From: Accumulibacter sp031732795
GTDB taxonomy: Bacteria > Pseudomonadota > Gammaproteobacteria > Burkholderiales > Rhodocyclaceae
NCBI GenBank assembly: GCA_031732795.1
Contig: JAVMKC010000115.1
Span: 62,001 to 126,000, forward strand
Length of the DNA: 64,000 bases
Direction of reading: 5' to 3'
In this document: positions 45,320-54,043 of the stretch, piece by piece
Numbering within the stretch: position 1 is the stretch's first letter
Layout: each line of letters begins with the position of its first letter
Program-made: the position numbers and the translations under genes
Notes under the pieces: model-generated
Database searches by the model: none
What the model saw: only the letters and a program-made list of their open reading frames with translations
What the model was told of the DNA's origin: nothing

Positions 45320-46502
45320 CTAACAAATTAATATAGTTGAGACATATTTATACATTTTGTTGTATAATTGCGCTCATGAATAAAAACAACATTGAAACCG
45401 CCAACAAAATCTCCCGGCGAGCCGAACAGCAAATGCATCGCATTCAAGGCGTGAAAATGATTCGAAACGGCTACTCGCCCACCGATGTCGCCGCTTTGTT
45501 TCAAGTGTCGGTGCGTAGCGTGTTCAAATGGGTGGCGTTGTTCAACGCAGGCGGCCAAAATGCGTTGCTCGCTAAAACAGTCCCGGGCCGTCCGCCCAAA
45601 GTGTCGCCCGAGCAACTGCAGTGGATTTCACTGACGGTCCGTGACAACGCGCCGAATCAGCTGAAATTCGAATTCGGTTTGTGGACGCTGCGCCTGATCG
45701 GCGAGTTGATTGAACGACAATTCCAGTTGAAACTGAGCTTGCCCACGCTGAGCAAGGTGATGGCGCAACTGGGATTCACCGTGCAACGACCGTTGTATCG
45801 GGCCTATCAGCAGGACGCCGTGCTCGTCGAACGCTGGAAAACCCAGGAATTGCCGGCCTTGCAGCAGCGAGCCCAGGCTCGGGGAGCCGTCCTGCTGTAT
45901 GCCGATGAGGCAGGCTTGCGTAGCGACTATCACGCCGGAACGACCTGGGGTCTTCGAGGGCGTACGCCGGTGGTGTCGAGTACCGGCCGACGACAGTCGG
46001 TCAACATGATTTCGGCGATCAGTGCTGAAGGGCACTTGCAGTTCCTACTGACCAAAGAGCGGGTCAATGGGAGTGTGTTCAAGCACTTCTTGGAGCAGTT
46101 GATGCTCGGTGCAACTCGGCCCATCCTGCTGGTTGTCGATGGTCATCCGATCCATAAATCCAAACTTGTTCGCGACTATGTGGACGCCACCCAGGGACGA
46201 CTGGAACTGTATTTCCTGCCGCCGTATTCTCCTCAACTGAACCCGGATGAGCAGGTTTGGAAAAATGTCAAGGAACGCGTCGCCAAGCAAATGATCTGCA
46301 ATGTTCATGAAATGCAACCCTTGGCGCGTGCCGCTCGTCTTCAGGCATTACCTGAAATCATTAGAGGCTTCTTCAGACATCCAAAGTGTGGATTTTACAA
46401 ATGAACCAGCTTTGTTTATGTCTTAGTAAATATTGTTCGTATTCATGAACAATGTTATACAACAAAATTCATCAATATGTCTCAACTATATTGGGTTGTT
46501 AG
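45320..46502 (+). mobile_element. IS630-family insertion sequence, complete
   Basis: A complete element of about 1183 bases. The terminal inverted repeats are long and imperfect: the left end CTAACAAATTAATATAG and the reverse complement of the right end CTAACAACCCAATATAG agree, and similarity continues for about 50 bases (TTGAGACATATT, TTTTGTTGTATAA). TA dinucleotides flank it at 45318-45319 and 46503-46504, the target duplication of this family. The ends are far more AT-rich than the host DNA, indicating recent arrival. It lies between the methyltransferase and chemoreceptor genes and breaks neither. Confidence 0.9.
45376..46404 (+). CDS. IS630-family transposase
   Basis: A 342-residue DDE transposase: an N-terminal helix-turn-helix (IRNGYSPTDVAALFQVSVRSVFKWVALF), a winged linker with PGRPPKVSPEQ, and the catalytic domain with the first Asp in LLYADEAGLRSDY, the second in LLVVDGHPIHKSK and the Glu in PPYSPQLNPDEQVWKNVKE. 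The frame is intact. A TTG start at 45337 lies inside the inverted repeat and is rejected for the ATG at 45376. A TATAAT sits about 12 bases before this ATG and no ribosome binding site is seen, so the mRNA may be leaderless. Confidence 0.93.
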   Translation: MNKNNIETANKISRRAEQQMHRIQGVKMIRNGYSPTDVAALFQVSVRSVFKWVALFNAGGQNALLAKTVPGRPPKVSPEQLQWISLTVRDNAPNQLKFEFGLWTLRLIGELIERQFQLKLSLPTLSKVMAQLGFTVQRPLYRAYQQDAVLVERWKTQELPALQQRAQARGAVLLYADEAGLRSDYHAGTTWGLRGRTPVVSSTGRRQSVNMISAISAEGHLQFLLTKERVNGSVFKHFLEQLMLGATRPILLVVDGHPIHKSKLVRDYVDATQGRLELYFLPPYSPQLNPDEQVWKNVKERVAKQMICNVHEMQPLARAARLQALPEIIRGFFRHPKCGFYK

Positions 46503-46607
46503 TAAATGAAAGACCTGACTCCGATAGTGCGCATCCCGTCTGTTTTCAATCGAAAGCCTTCGCGCCTGAGATGGTGTGATTAGTAAGCTATTTTATGAAA
46601 CGACATG

Positions 46608-49082
46608 CTAGGCAGCAAACCAAGCGGCCATAGAATCGAGTTCACCTGCCAAGCGAGCGAGTTGCTCGGCGGCGTGACGCACCTCAACAGTAGCCGTTTC
46701 CGTCGAGCGAGCAATTGCTTCGATTTGTTCCATGCTGTCTGCCACCGCCAACGCTGTCGCGGATTGTTGCTGCGAAGCCTGAGCAATTCTGCCGACCATG
46801 TCGGCGCACTGCCCCGATGCCTCGACGATGCGGTCCAGAGAGGTACTGGCCTGATTGGCCAGAGTTACGCCTTCACCCACCAGCGAATTACCGACTTCCA
46901 TCGAATCGACCGACTGATGCGTATGGTTCTGGATATCCAGAACCATCTCGGCGATTTCGCGGGTCGCTTTCGTCGTATGCTCGGCTAATCGCCGCACTTC
47001 TCCGGCGACAACTGCAAAGCCCCTGCCTGCATCACCGGCACGTGCGGCTTCGATAGCCGCATTCAGCGCCAAGAGGTTCGTCTGATCGGCGATCTCGTTG
47101 ATCGTGTTGATGATCGTTCCGATGTGCTCGGAACTACCTCCGAGACGCGTGATCGTCTCCGTGCCTTCCCGAACCGCTTTGGCGATATTCTGCATACCTT
47201 GCATCGTTCGGGATACGGTTTCCTTGCCTCCCGATGCCAGGTCTACCGCGTCGCTCGTCGCGTTCGCAGCGCTTCCGGCATGCTCGGCCACGGTGTGGAT
47301 CTGCTGATTCATCTCGCTCATGGCGGCGACCACCTGCAACACTTGGCTGGATTGCTGTTGAGCGCCGTGACTCAGTGAATCGGACGTCGCGAGCAAACTG
47401 CGGGAGTTCGTCGCCAAGCGGGCAATCGCCTGACGGAGGCGACCGGTGATGTCGCGGAGCCGCTCGGCTGCGTGATTGAAGGGACCGGCCAGCCGACCGA
47501 ATTCATCGGTACGCCGATCGTCGAGATGGCCACTGAAATCACCCTGCCCGAATTTCTCCGCCATGGCGGCAAGATCGCGGATCGGCGCCGTTACGCTGCG
47601 CGAAACCATCAGGCCGACTACGACGGAGAGCACCAACATGACCAGACCGACCGCCGTAACGGTGATCATATTGGTCGTGACGATGCCATTGGCCGAGGCG
47701 ACGGCTGCGGCTTGCGCGGCTTGTGCGGCATTCACCCCTTGCTCCCCGGAACGCCTTTGCTCGGCAACCAGGTTCTTGAGCCGGGAATTGAGTTCACCCG
47801 ACTGACGGGAAATTTCCAGAACCTGCGCGAGGCGGTCATGCACCCCGGATTCGCCGAACAGGAGCTTGTCCGTTTCCTTCAAGGCCGCCGACACCTCGCC
47901 GAGTAATGCCGATTCACTCTTGGCGTTGCCCACCAATACGGTCTTGCGCAGTTTGGTGATCCATTCGTCGGCCTTGGCAAACTGAGCACGGACGTCCTCG
48001 GCCGTCTTTTGCAGCCCAGCGGTATTGCGTGCGCTGAACAACTCGCGGCTGCGACTATTGATTTCGAGGCTAGCCGAGATCAACTCACCGCTAATCGCCA
48101 CAATGTCGCTGGCAGCCGTCGACTCCTTCAACGAGTGATCGTGACTCTTGTTTTCGATCGCGTAACGATCGGTGGCGATGGTGATCTCCTGTTCCACCTC
48201 CGTCAACGCGCTGCTCAACTGGCTGCCAATGTTCTGTGCCGCCTGCTCGTAGGACTGCCGCTGCTCATCTGTCGCGGTCTTGGCAATGATCGCTCCGCGC
48301 TGTTCGATCAGTGTCCCGCTCTGCTTCCTGATCTCGGCGACACGGCCAACGATGCCTCTGACGCCCGGTTCTGCGGCACCGCTCAGCCTATTCTTGGCAA
48401 ACTCGCTCAACGCCGTGTCCAGGCGGCTGCGCAAGAGTAGCAACGCTTTTCTTCCCTCGGTCTTTTGAATCTCGATCAACGCGAAGTTCATGTCCTTCAA
48501 ACTGTCGCGCATCTGCGTCAGGCTCATCAGCTTCTGTGCGATATCACGCGCTTTGTCGGTTGCTGACGATAACTGCCGATTGGACCCCTTCTGCAGCCTG
48601 TTCATCGACGCGGTGAGTTGGTCGAGTTTCTGATCGACCGCCGACAACTGCGCCTTCATCGCTTCATCAGCCGCTTTGGCCGCCTGTTCTGCTTTCAGCC
48701 GACCGTCGGTGTTAGCCACGATTGCCCGCCCGAGGCCACTCAGACCGTCCAAGTTGATGTCGCCGACGGGCATTCCGTTGGCAAGAGCCTTCAGTTCGCC
48801 CGATCGTTGCGCAACATCGGCCTCGCTCGCCGTGCTGGCCGCCTGCGCCGCGGCGAACTCCGCCGTATCGCTAGCCAGCGCTACACGCAAGAGGTTCGAC
48901 GTATGCTCCTGCATGCTGCGCTGCAGTTCTATCGTCTTCAGCTGATACGGGGTCGATTGTTCGGTCAGAATGTGCAGATCCTTTTGAATCAGACGCATTC
49001 CGCTCAAACTGACGCCACCTACGACGCCAATCCCGACGACGGTCAACGCCGCAAACAGCAGCAGCTTGGTGCGAATCAACAT
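46608..49082 (-). CDS. Methyl-accepting chemotaxis protein
   Basis: An 824-residue chemoreceptor. A first transmembrane helix (about 7-27, LLLFAALTVVGIGVVGGVSL) is followed by an unusually long periplasmic part (~440 residues), largely helical and Ala/Gln-rich. A second membrane helix lies at about 470-492 (VGLVMLVLSVVVGLMVS), then a HAMP domain (RSVTAPIRDLAAMAEKFGQGDF) and the signalling domain with hairpin tip EIADQTNLLALNAAIEAARAGDAGRGFAVVAGEVRRLAE near 660-700. No CheR/CheB pentapeptide tether is seen at the C-terminus. It follows a periplasmic binding protein gene by 22 bases, suggesting joint sensing. Confidence 0.95.
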   Translation of the reverse strand: MLIRTKLLLFAALTVVGIGVVGGVSLSGMRLIQKDLHILTEQSTPYQLKTIELQRSMQEHTSNLLRVALASDTAEFAAAQAASTASEADVAQRSGELKALANGMPVGDINLDGLSGLGRAIVANTDGRLKAEQAAKAADEAMKAQLSAVDQKLDQLTASMNRLQKGSNRQLSSATDKARDIAQKLMSLTQMRDSLKDMNFALIEIQKTEGRKALLLLRSRLDTALSEFAKNRLSGAAEPGVRGIVGRVAEIRKQSGTLIEQRGAIIAKTATDEQRQSYEQAAQNIGSQLSSALTEVEQEITIATDRYAIENKSHDHSLKESTAASDIVAISGELISASLEINSRSRELFSARNTAGLQKTAEDVRAQFAKADEWITKLRKTVLVGNAKSESALLGEVSAALKETDKLLFGESGVHDRLAQVLEISRQSGELNSRLKNLVAEQRRSGEQGVNAAQAAQAAAVASANGIVTTNMITVTAVGLVMLVLSVVVGLMVSRSVTAPIRDLAAMAEKFGQGDFSGHLDDRRTDEFGRLAGPFNHAAERLRDITGRLRQAIARLATNSRSLLATSDSLSHGAQQQSSQVLQVVAAMSEMNQQIHTVAEHAGSAANATSDAVDLASGGKETVSRTMQGMQNIAKAVREGTETITRLGGSSEHIGTIINTINEIADQTNLLALNAAIEAARAGDAGRGFAVVAGEVRRLAEHTTKATREIAEMVLDIQNHTHQSVDSMEVGNSLVGEGVTLANQASTSLDRIVEASGQCADMVGRIAQASQQQSATALAVADSMEQIEAIARSTETATVEVRHAAEQLARLAGELDSMAAWFAA

Positions 49083-49104
49083 CGACGATCCTTTGCGACA
49101 GTCT

Positions 49105-49875
49105 CTACTGCTTGGTATGCGACTTTCCTTCGCTCTTCACGTAGTCGATCAGGCGTTGGACTTTGGCCGACGGCTTGCCCGTAGTCACCAGGATGATCGA
49201 TCCGCTGAGCGGCGGGTCAGTGTCGATGACCCTGACCGAGGAATCCGCCATGCCGAAGGGATCGATCCCGACAGCCTCCGGCGTGGCGGCGACCGTTTCC
49301 TTGATCTTGGCGTAGTTACCGGACTCAAGAACATCTTTGGCGACAGCCTCGCCATCGAGCGCGTCTTTGACAAACTGAGCATTCTGGCCGGGCGTTCCCT
49401 TGCCCCAAACGACGATGATTTCTCGATCATCGCCTCCGACCTCCTTCCAGTTGCCGATAGTTCCGGTAAAAATGCCTTTGATCTGACTGCGGCTGAGCTT
49501 TGCCACCTTGTTGCTCGGGTGGACGAGCAGGACCGTCCGATTCTTCCCGACTTCAGCCACGTGCAGGCTGGCCTTGTCGACAGACACCCCGTCCTTGGCG
49601 GCGCCGGCAAGCATGCTGTCGACGGTCACCGCCGCTACGGCCGCGTCGACCTTCCCTTTGCTCAGGTCGATCAATCCGTCTTTCGGTGTGGATTGCAAGT
49701 TGATCAAGGTCATTCCGGTTGCCTTTTCGAAAGCAGACTTGACCGGCAGGAAGATCGTACTCATCGCGGCACCGCCACCACCAATCTTGATTTCTTCGGC
49801 CACTGCCGTGCCCGAAGCTGCTGCAAGCAACGTTGCCCCAATCGCCAAGCTATTGATGAGTTTCGTAGCAATCAT
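49105..49875 (-). CDS. PstS-like periplasmic substrate-binding protein
   Basis: A 256-residue exported binding protein. The signal peptide ends at about residue 26 (GTAVA-EE). The mature part starts IKIGGGGAAMSTIFLPVKSAFEKATG and contains IFTGTIGNWKEVGGDDREIIVVW, the strand-turn characteristic of the PstS/phosphate-binding superfamily. The start ATG is preceded by GGAGGAATTT. No ABC permease or ATPase genes are adjacent; the only co-directional neighbour is the chemoreceptor. The ligand may be phosphate or another oxyanion or a small organic anion. Confidence 0.85.
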   Translation of the reverse strand: MIATKLINSLAIGATLLAAASGTAVAEEIKIGGGGAAMSTIFLPVKSAFEKATGMTLINLQSTPKDGLIDLSKGKVDAAVAAVTVDSMLAGAAKDGVSVDKASLHVAEVGKNRTVLLVHPSNKVAKLSRSQIKGIFTGTIGNWKEVGGDDREIIVVWGKGTPGQNAQFVKDALDGEAVAKDVLESGNYAKIKETVAATPEAVGIDPFGMADSSVRVIDTDPPLSGSIILVTTGKPSAKVQRLIDYVKSEGKSHTKQ

Positions 49876-50299
49876 TTCTGAAATTCCTCCATGTTGATGA
49901 TTTAATTTTCGCATGAAACCGACGCTCGAGTGTCAGACGGTTTGCCTCGTGACCGCCCGCGAGCTCCCCGGTGGCATCTGGACGACAATGCGATCGTCCC
50001 GCCTTACCCTCGTTCTCGATATAACGTATGAAATGTCCAACCCTTGATGGCTTCGTCGGCCGACGCAAGGCCAGGAGGCACGCGTCCAGGGTTTCAAGAT
50101 CTCTTGTCGCGGCGCTTCTGCGTCTGAATGACCGGCTCCGGGTTGAACAGATCCATGACGGTGGTCAAGTAGAGCCAGCCTTTTTGAAATTCCAGCTTTC
50201 GGACCGTGGCTTCGCACATCAGATCAGGCCGGGAAAGGACGCCGGAGCTTCCCAGAGTGGGTTCCCGAGGAGGACCTTGGGAACCAGGCAGACGGCAAA

Positions 50300-50450
50300 C
50301 CTTGGGGCTCAGAAAAGCCTGTACTGGGATTTCGCCAGTTCTCCCTACGCGGCCTGAAGAAAGTCACGGGCGAGTGGACGCTGGTTTGCCTCGCGTGGAA
50401 TTTGAAACGCATGGCCGTATTGCGTCCGCAGTCGCAAGAACGAGGGAGAA
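50300..50450 (+). pseudogene. C-terminal fragment of an IS1182-type (DDE_Tnp_1) transposase
   Basis: A frame reads KPVLGFRQFSLRGLKKVTGE then WTLVCLAWNLKRMAVL, the well-known C-terminal end of IS1182/IS5-like transposases (xRFxLRGLxKVxGEWxLxCxAxNLKR). Nothing upstream (49900-50300) resembles the rest of the protein, and no start or inverted repeat is seen. Only this scrap survives. Confidence 0.68.
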
Positions 50451-50499
50451 TCGTGCGCCTTCAGGCAAAAATCAGCCATTTTATGCTTCGCGACCTCAG

Positions 50500-51178
50500 T
50501 TTCTCTGACTTGCGCGGACCAAGTCCGACAGCTTCTCCGCCACCGGCAGAGGGTGCTTCGAGTCCGTCGTCACCTTGCCGTACCGCTTGTGGCGCGCCCG
50601 GATGCCGTGTTCGCGCATCAGCCGCTCCACCCATTTCTTGCTGGCCGGAAAGCGGCGTGCCCGCAGTTTACGCCCCATGCGTGGGCTGCCATGGCCGCTC
50701 CCCTTGAGTTCGCATGACTGGTCCGGATCAATGCCACCATTTGGCTGTTCGTCAGCCGACTGCGCTCCGGTGTCCCGCCCCGTTTCCGGGCCTGTTTCCA
50801 GGCTTGTTTCCAGGCCCGGTAGCCGCTGACGCTGATTTCCAGGCCCGCGCACGGGGCCGCCAGGGCGAATTCCTGCCGATGCGCGTCGATCCAGGCGCAC
50901 CTCATCGCGCATCCTTCGCCAAGTACGCCGCCGCTTTTTTGATTTCCAGTTCCCGCTCACGCCGCAGGTTTTCGGCCCGCGGCCGGGAAAGCTCCATTTC
51001 TTCCGGCGTCACGGTTTTGCCGGTCCCGGCGAGCTTGCCCGCAGCCTTCACCCAGTTGCGCAAGGTCTGCTCGATCAGTCCCAGGTGCTTCGCTCTCCGG
51101 CCAGGGACTATCCGTCCTTGGCCCGCTTGATCGCCGGTTCCTTGAATTCCAGCGTGTAGGCCTGCTTCGGTATCTTCA
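50500..51178 (-). pseudogene. Degraded IS3-family insertion sequence (orfA and partial orfB)
   Basis: On the minus strand orfA starts at 51178 (MKIPKQAYTLEFKEPAIKRAKDG), then suffers a stop and frameshift before rejoining LGLIEQTLRNWVKAAGKLAG and EEMELSRPRAENLRRERELE. OrfB starts near 50905 (MRCAWIDAHRQEFALAA) and shifts frame near 50700, with SKKWVERLMREHGIRARHKR and VTTDSKHPLPVAE still readable, then ends at about 50505 before the DDE domain. It is not the same IS3 type as the orfA scrap at 5109. The element is dead. Confidence 0.82.
50782..50817 (-). repeat. Triple 12-base tandem repeat inside the dead orfB
   Basis: GTTTCCGGGCCT, GTTTCCAGGCTT and GTTTCCAGGCCC follow each other. In the orfB frame this expands YRAWK to YRAWKQAWKQARK. 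The slippage happened in a decaying element and is in frame. Confidence 0.8.
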
Positions 51179-51305
51179 TTCTTCCGCCTTCCAGAGTAAC
51201 GTCATATTACGTCACTCTTGGAAGACGAAATTTCGGGGGGAACCTCAGCCCGTCCGACCGGGCCTGCGTGTGCCAAACTTGGCCGGAGCCACAGCGCTCG
51301 GCGGG

Positions 51306-51311
51306 TATAAT
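51306..51311 (+). promoter_or_regulatory. -10 box of the prfB promoter
   Basis: A perfect TATAAT lies 40 bases before the prfB ATG. A -35 is not obvious: TTGGCC at 51279 is 21 bases away. The DNA just upstream belongs to the degraded IS3, so the promoter sits at the junction. Confidence 0.5.
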
Positions 51312-51350
51312 GCGCGACTTGCTTATTCCACTCTTCGATCAGGGAACGCC

Positions 51351-52455
51351 ATGGAAGCCGAACAACTCAACGCCCTCAGTAACCGCCTTGCCGACCTCGG
51401 TCAGCGGGCGACGGAACTGCGGAGGTATCTTTGACTACGATCGGAAAGCCGATCAGCTGAAAACCGTCGAGCGCGAGCTCGAGGATCCGGCGGTCTGGGA
51501 TAACGCCGAGCGGGCCCAGGAACTGGGACGCGAGAAACGGTCGCTGGAGAATGTGGTGCTGACCCTCAATCAGGTCGGCGACAACTTGCGCGATGCTGGC
51601 GAATTGTTCGACATGGCGCGCGAGGAGGAGGATGAGGCGACCTTGCAGGCGCTCGCTGGCGACATCGATGGTGTCGAACAGGCGATTTCCGGCCTCGAGT
51701 TCCGCCGGATGTTCAATAATCCGGCGGATCCACTGAATTGCTTCGTCGACATCCAGGCCGGCGCCGGCGGCACCGAGGCGCAGGATTGGGCGGCGATGCT
51801 GTTGCGGATGTACGTGCGCTATGGTGAGCGCAAAGGCTACACCGTCGAAGTTCTCGAGGAATCGGAAGGCGAGGTTGCCGGTATCAAGACGGCGTCGATC
51901 AAACTTTCCGGCGATTACGCTTACGGCATGCTGCGTTCGGAAACCGGCGTTCATCGGCTGGTCCGCAAATCGCCGTTCGATTCCAATGCCCGCCGTCACA
52001 CCAGTTTCTGTTCGGTGTCGGCGTATCCGGAAATTGATGATTCGTTCGAAGTGGACATCAATCCGGCCGATCTGCGCATCGATACTTACCGTGCGTCGGG
52101 CGCCGGCGGTCAGCACATCAACAAGACCGATTCGGCGGTGCGCATCACGCATTTGCCGACCAATATCGTCGTCCAGTGTCAGAACGACCGTTCCCAGCAC
52201 CGTAATCGCGCCGAGGCGATGGCGATGCTCAAGTCGCGGATTTACGAAGCGGAAATGCGCAAGCGGCAAGCCGAACAGCAGAAGCTCGAGGACGCCAAAT
52301 CCGACATCGGTTGGGGGCACCAGATCCGTTCCTATGTTCTCGACCAGTCGCGGATCAAGGATCTGCGGACCAACGTCGAAATCGGCAACACCCAGAGCGT
52401 GCTCGACGGTGACCTCGATCCGTTCATCGAAGCCAGTCTGAAACAGGGCGTCTGA
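51351..52455 (+). CDS. prfB: Peptide chain release factor 2, with programmed +1 frameshift
   Basis: Recognises UGA and UAA stop codons. Translation from ATG 51351 reads 27 codons ending AGG-TAT-CTT and meets an in-frame TGA at 51432-51434; a +1 shift then continues as GACTACGAT (DYD) for 340 codons, giving 367 residues. The second part has the SPF codon-recognition motif in RKSPFDSNARRHTSF and the GGQ motif in ASGAGGQHINKTDSAVRITH. The N-terminal helical domain has LEDPAVWDNAERAQELGREK. The frame can be followed upstream to 51268 without a stop, but that sequence is unlike RF2. Followed by lysS after 34 bases. Confidence 0.96.
51420..51435 (+). promoter_or_regulatory. RF2 autoregulatory frameshift site
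   Basis: GGAGG (Shine-Dalgarno-like) - TAT - CTT - TGA - C. The three-base spacing, the slippery CTT and the stop followed by C match the conserved prfB recoding site. Low RF2 leads to slow termination at UGA and more frameshifting, so the protein sets its own level. Confidence 0.93.
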
Positions 52456-52489
52456 ACGCGTCCGTTCTTGTCCTCACCGAGAATCCATC

Positions 52490-54004
52490 ATGTCCCGCCA
52501 AGAAGACTCCCCGGAATCCACTCCCGCACACGATGAAAACCGTTTGATCGCCGAACGTCGCGGCAAACTCGCCGAATGGCGGCAGAGTGGCGTGGCGTAC
52601 CCGAACGATTTTTCCCGCGAAAACACTGTCGGCAAGATCAACGAGCTGTGCGCGTCGCGAACGCTCGATGAACTGCGCGAGACGCCGGTCGAGGTCCGCG
52701 TCGCCGGGCGCATCCTGCTCAAGCGGGTGATGGGCAAGGCTTCGTTCATCACCATTCAGGATTTGTCGGGTCGGTTGCAGGTTTACGTGGCCCGCGACGA
52801 GATCGGCGAGCTTCCCTACGAGGCCTTCAAGCGTTGGGATATCGGCGACATCGTCGGCGTGGCCGGCCATCTTTTCCGCACACGGACCGGCGAACTGACG
52901 ATACACGCCGGCGAACTGCGTCTGCTCAGCAAGGCTTTGCGCCCACTGCCGGAGAAATTCCATGGGCTGACCGACCAGGAGCAAACCTATCGTCAGCGCT
53001 ACGTTGACCTGATCACCAACGAGAAGTCGCGCGAAACCTTCGTCGTCCGCAGCCGGATCGTGCAGTCGATCCGTGGCTACATGGTCGAGCATGGCTTCCT
53101 GGAAGTCGAAACGCCGATGATGCACCCGATTCCCGGTGGGGCGACGGCGCGGCCTTTCAAGACGCACCACAACGCGTTGGACATGCCGTTGTTCCTGCGC
53201 ATCGCGCCGGAACTGTATCTGAAGCGGCTGGTGGTCGGCGGGCTGGAAAAAGTCTTCGAAATCAATCGTAACTTCCGTAACGAGGGGCTCAGCCCGCGCC
53301 ATAATCCGGAATTCACGATGATGGAATTCTATGAGGCGTATTCCGAATACCGGCAATTGATGGATTTCACCGAAGGATTGCTGCGCCACAGCGCGCGGCA
53401 GGCGCTGGGTCAGGAAACCTTTACCTACCAGGGGCGGACGCTGGATTTCGCCAAGCCTTTCGCACGGCTGACGATCGTCGAAGCGATCCGCGTGCAGCAT
53501 CCCGAATTCGGCGCCGATCAACTGGCCGATGCGGAGTGGCTGCGTAGGCAACTGACGACGATGCATGTCGACATTCCGGCGCAGGCCGGCGTCGGCGCAC
53601 TGCAACTGTTGTTGTTCGAGGAAACCGCCGAAGCCACGCTGTGGCAGCCGACGTTCATCATCGATTATCCGGCGGAAGTCAGCCCCCTGGCGCGGCGCAG
53701 CGACGCCAATCCTGAAGTTGCCGAACGCTTCGAACTGTTCATCGCCGGCCGCGAAATCGCCAACGGTTTTTCCGAGCTCAACGACCCGGAAGACCAGGCC
53801 GCCCGCTTTCTCGAGCAGGCGCAGGCCAAGGAGGCCGGCGATGAGGAGGCGATGTATTACGACGCCGATTACATCCGCGCGCTCGAGTACGGCTTGCCGC
53901 CGACCGGCGGTTGCGGCATCGGCATCGACCGGCTGGTGATGCTGCTCACCGATGCGGCGAACATCCGCGACGTGATCCTCTTTCCGCAGATGCGTCCCGA
54001 GTGA
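52490..54004 (+). CDS. lysS: Lysyl-tRNA synthetase (class II)
   Basis: Charges tRNA-Lys. It has 504 residues: an N-terminal OB-fold anticodon domain (VRVAGRILLKRVMGKASFITIQDLSGRLQVYV), class II motif 1 region (GFLEVETPMMHPIPGGATARPF), motif 2 (FEINRNFRNEGLSPRHNPEFTMMEFYEAY) and motif 3 (GCGIGIDRLVMLL). The prfB-lysS order is common in proteobacteria, with likely co-transcription. Confidence 0.98.
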   Translation: MSRQEDSPESTPAHDENRLIAERRGKLAEWRQSGVAYPNDFSRENTVGKINELCASRTLDELRETPVEVRVAGRILLKRVMGKASFITIQDLSGRLQVYVARDEIGELPYEAFKRWDIGDIVGVAGHLFRTRTGELTIHAGELRLLSKALRPLPEKFHGLTDQEQTYRQRYVDLITNEKSRETFVVRSRIVQSIRGYMVEHGFLEVETPMMHPIPGGATARPFKTHHNALDMPLFLRIAPELYLKRLVVGGLEKVFEINRNFRNEGLSPRHNPEFTMMEFYEAYSEYRQLMDFTEGLLRHSARQALGQETFTYQGRTLDFAKPFARLTIVEAIRVQHPEFGADQLADAEWLRRQLTTMHVDIPAQAGVGALQLLLFEETAEATLWQPTFIIDYPAEVSPLARRSDANPEVAERFELFIAGREIANGFSELNDPEDQAARFLEQAQAKEAGDEEAMYYDADYIRALEYGLPPTGGCGIGIDRLVMLLTDAANIRDVILFPQMRPE

Positions 54005-54043
54005 GCGGCTGACTCTCAACGGGGAGTCGGCGGTGAATCGGCG

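Noticed and set aside
51268..51432. Upstream start for prfB that would avoid the frameshift
   Set aside because: The 55 residues added are unlike RF2, while the ATG at 51351 gives the normal RF2 start and leads to the conserved frameshift site.
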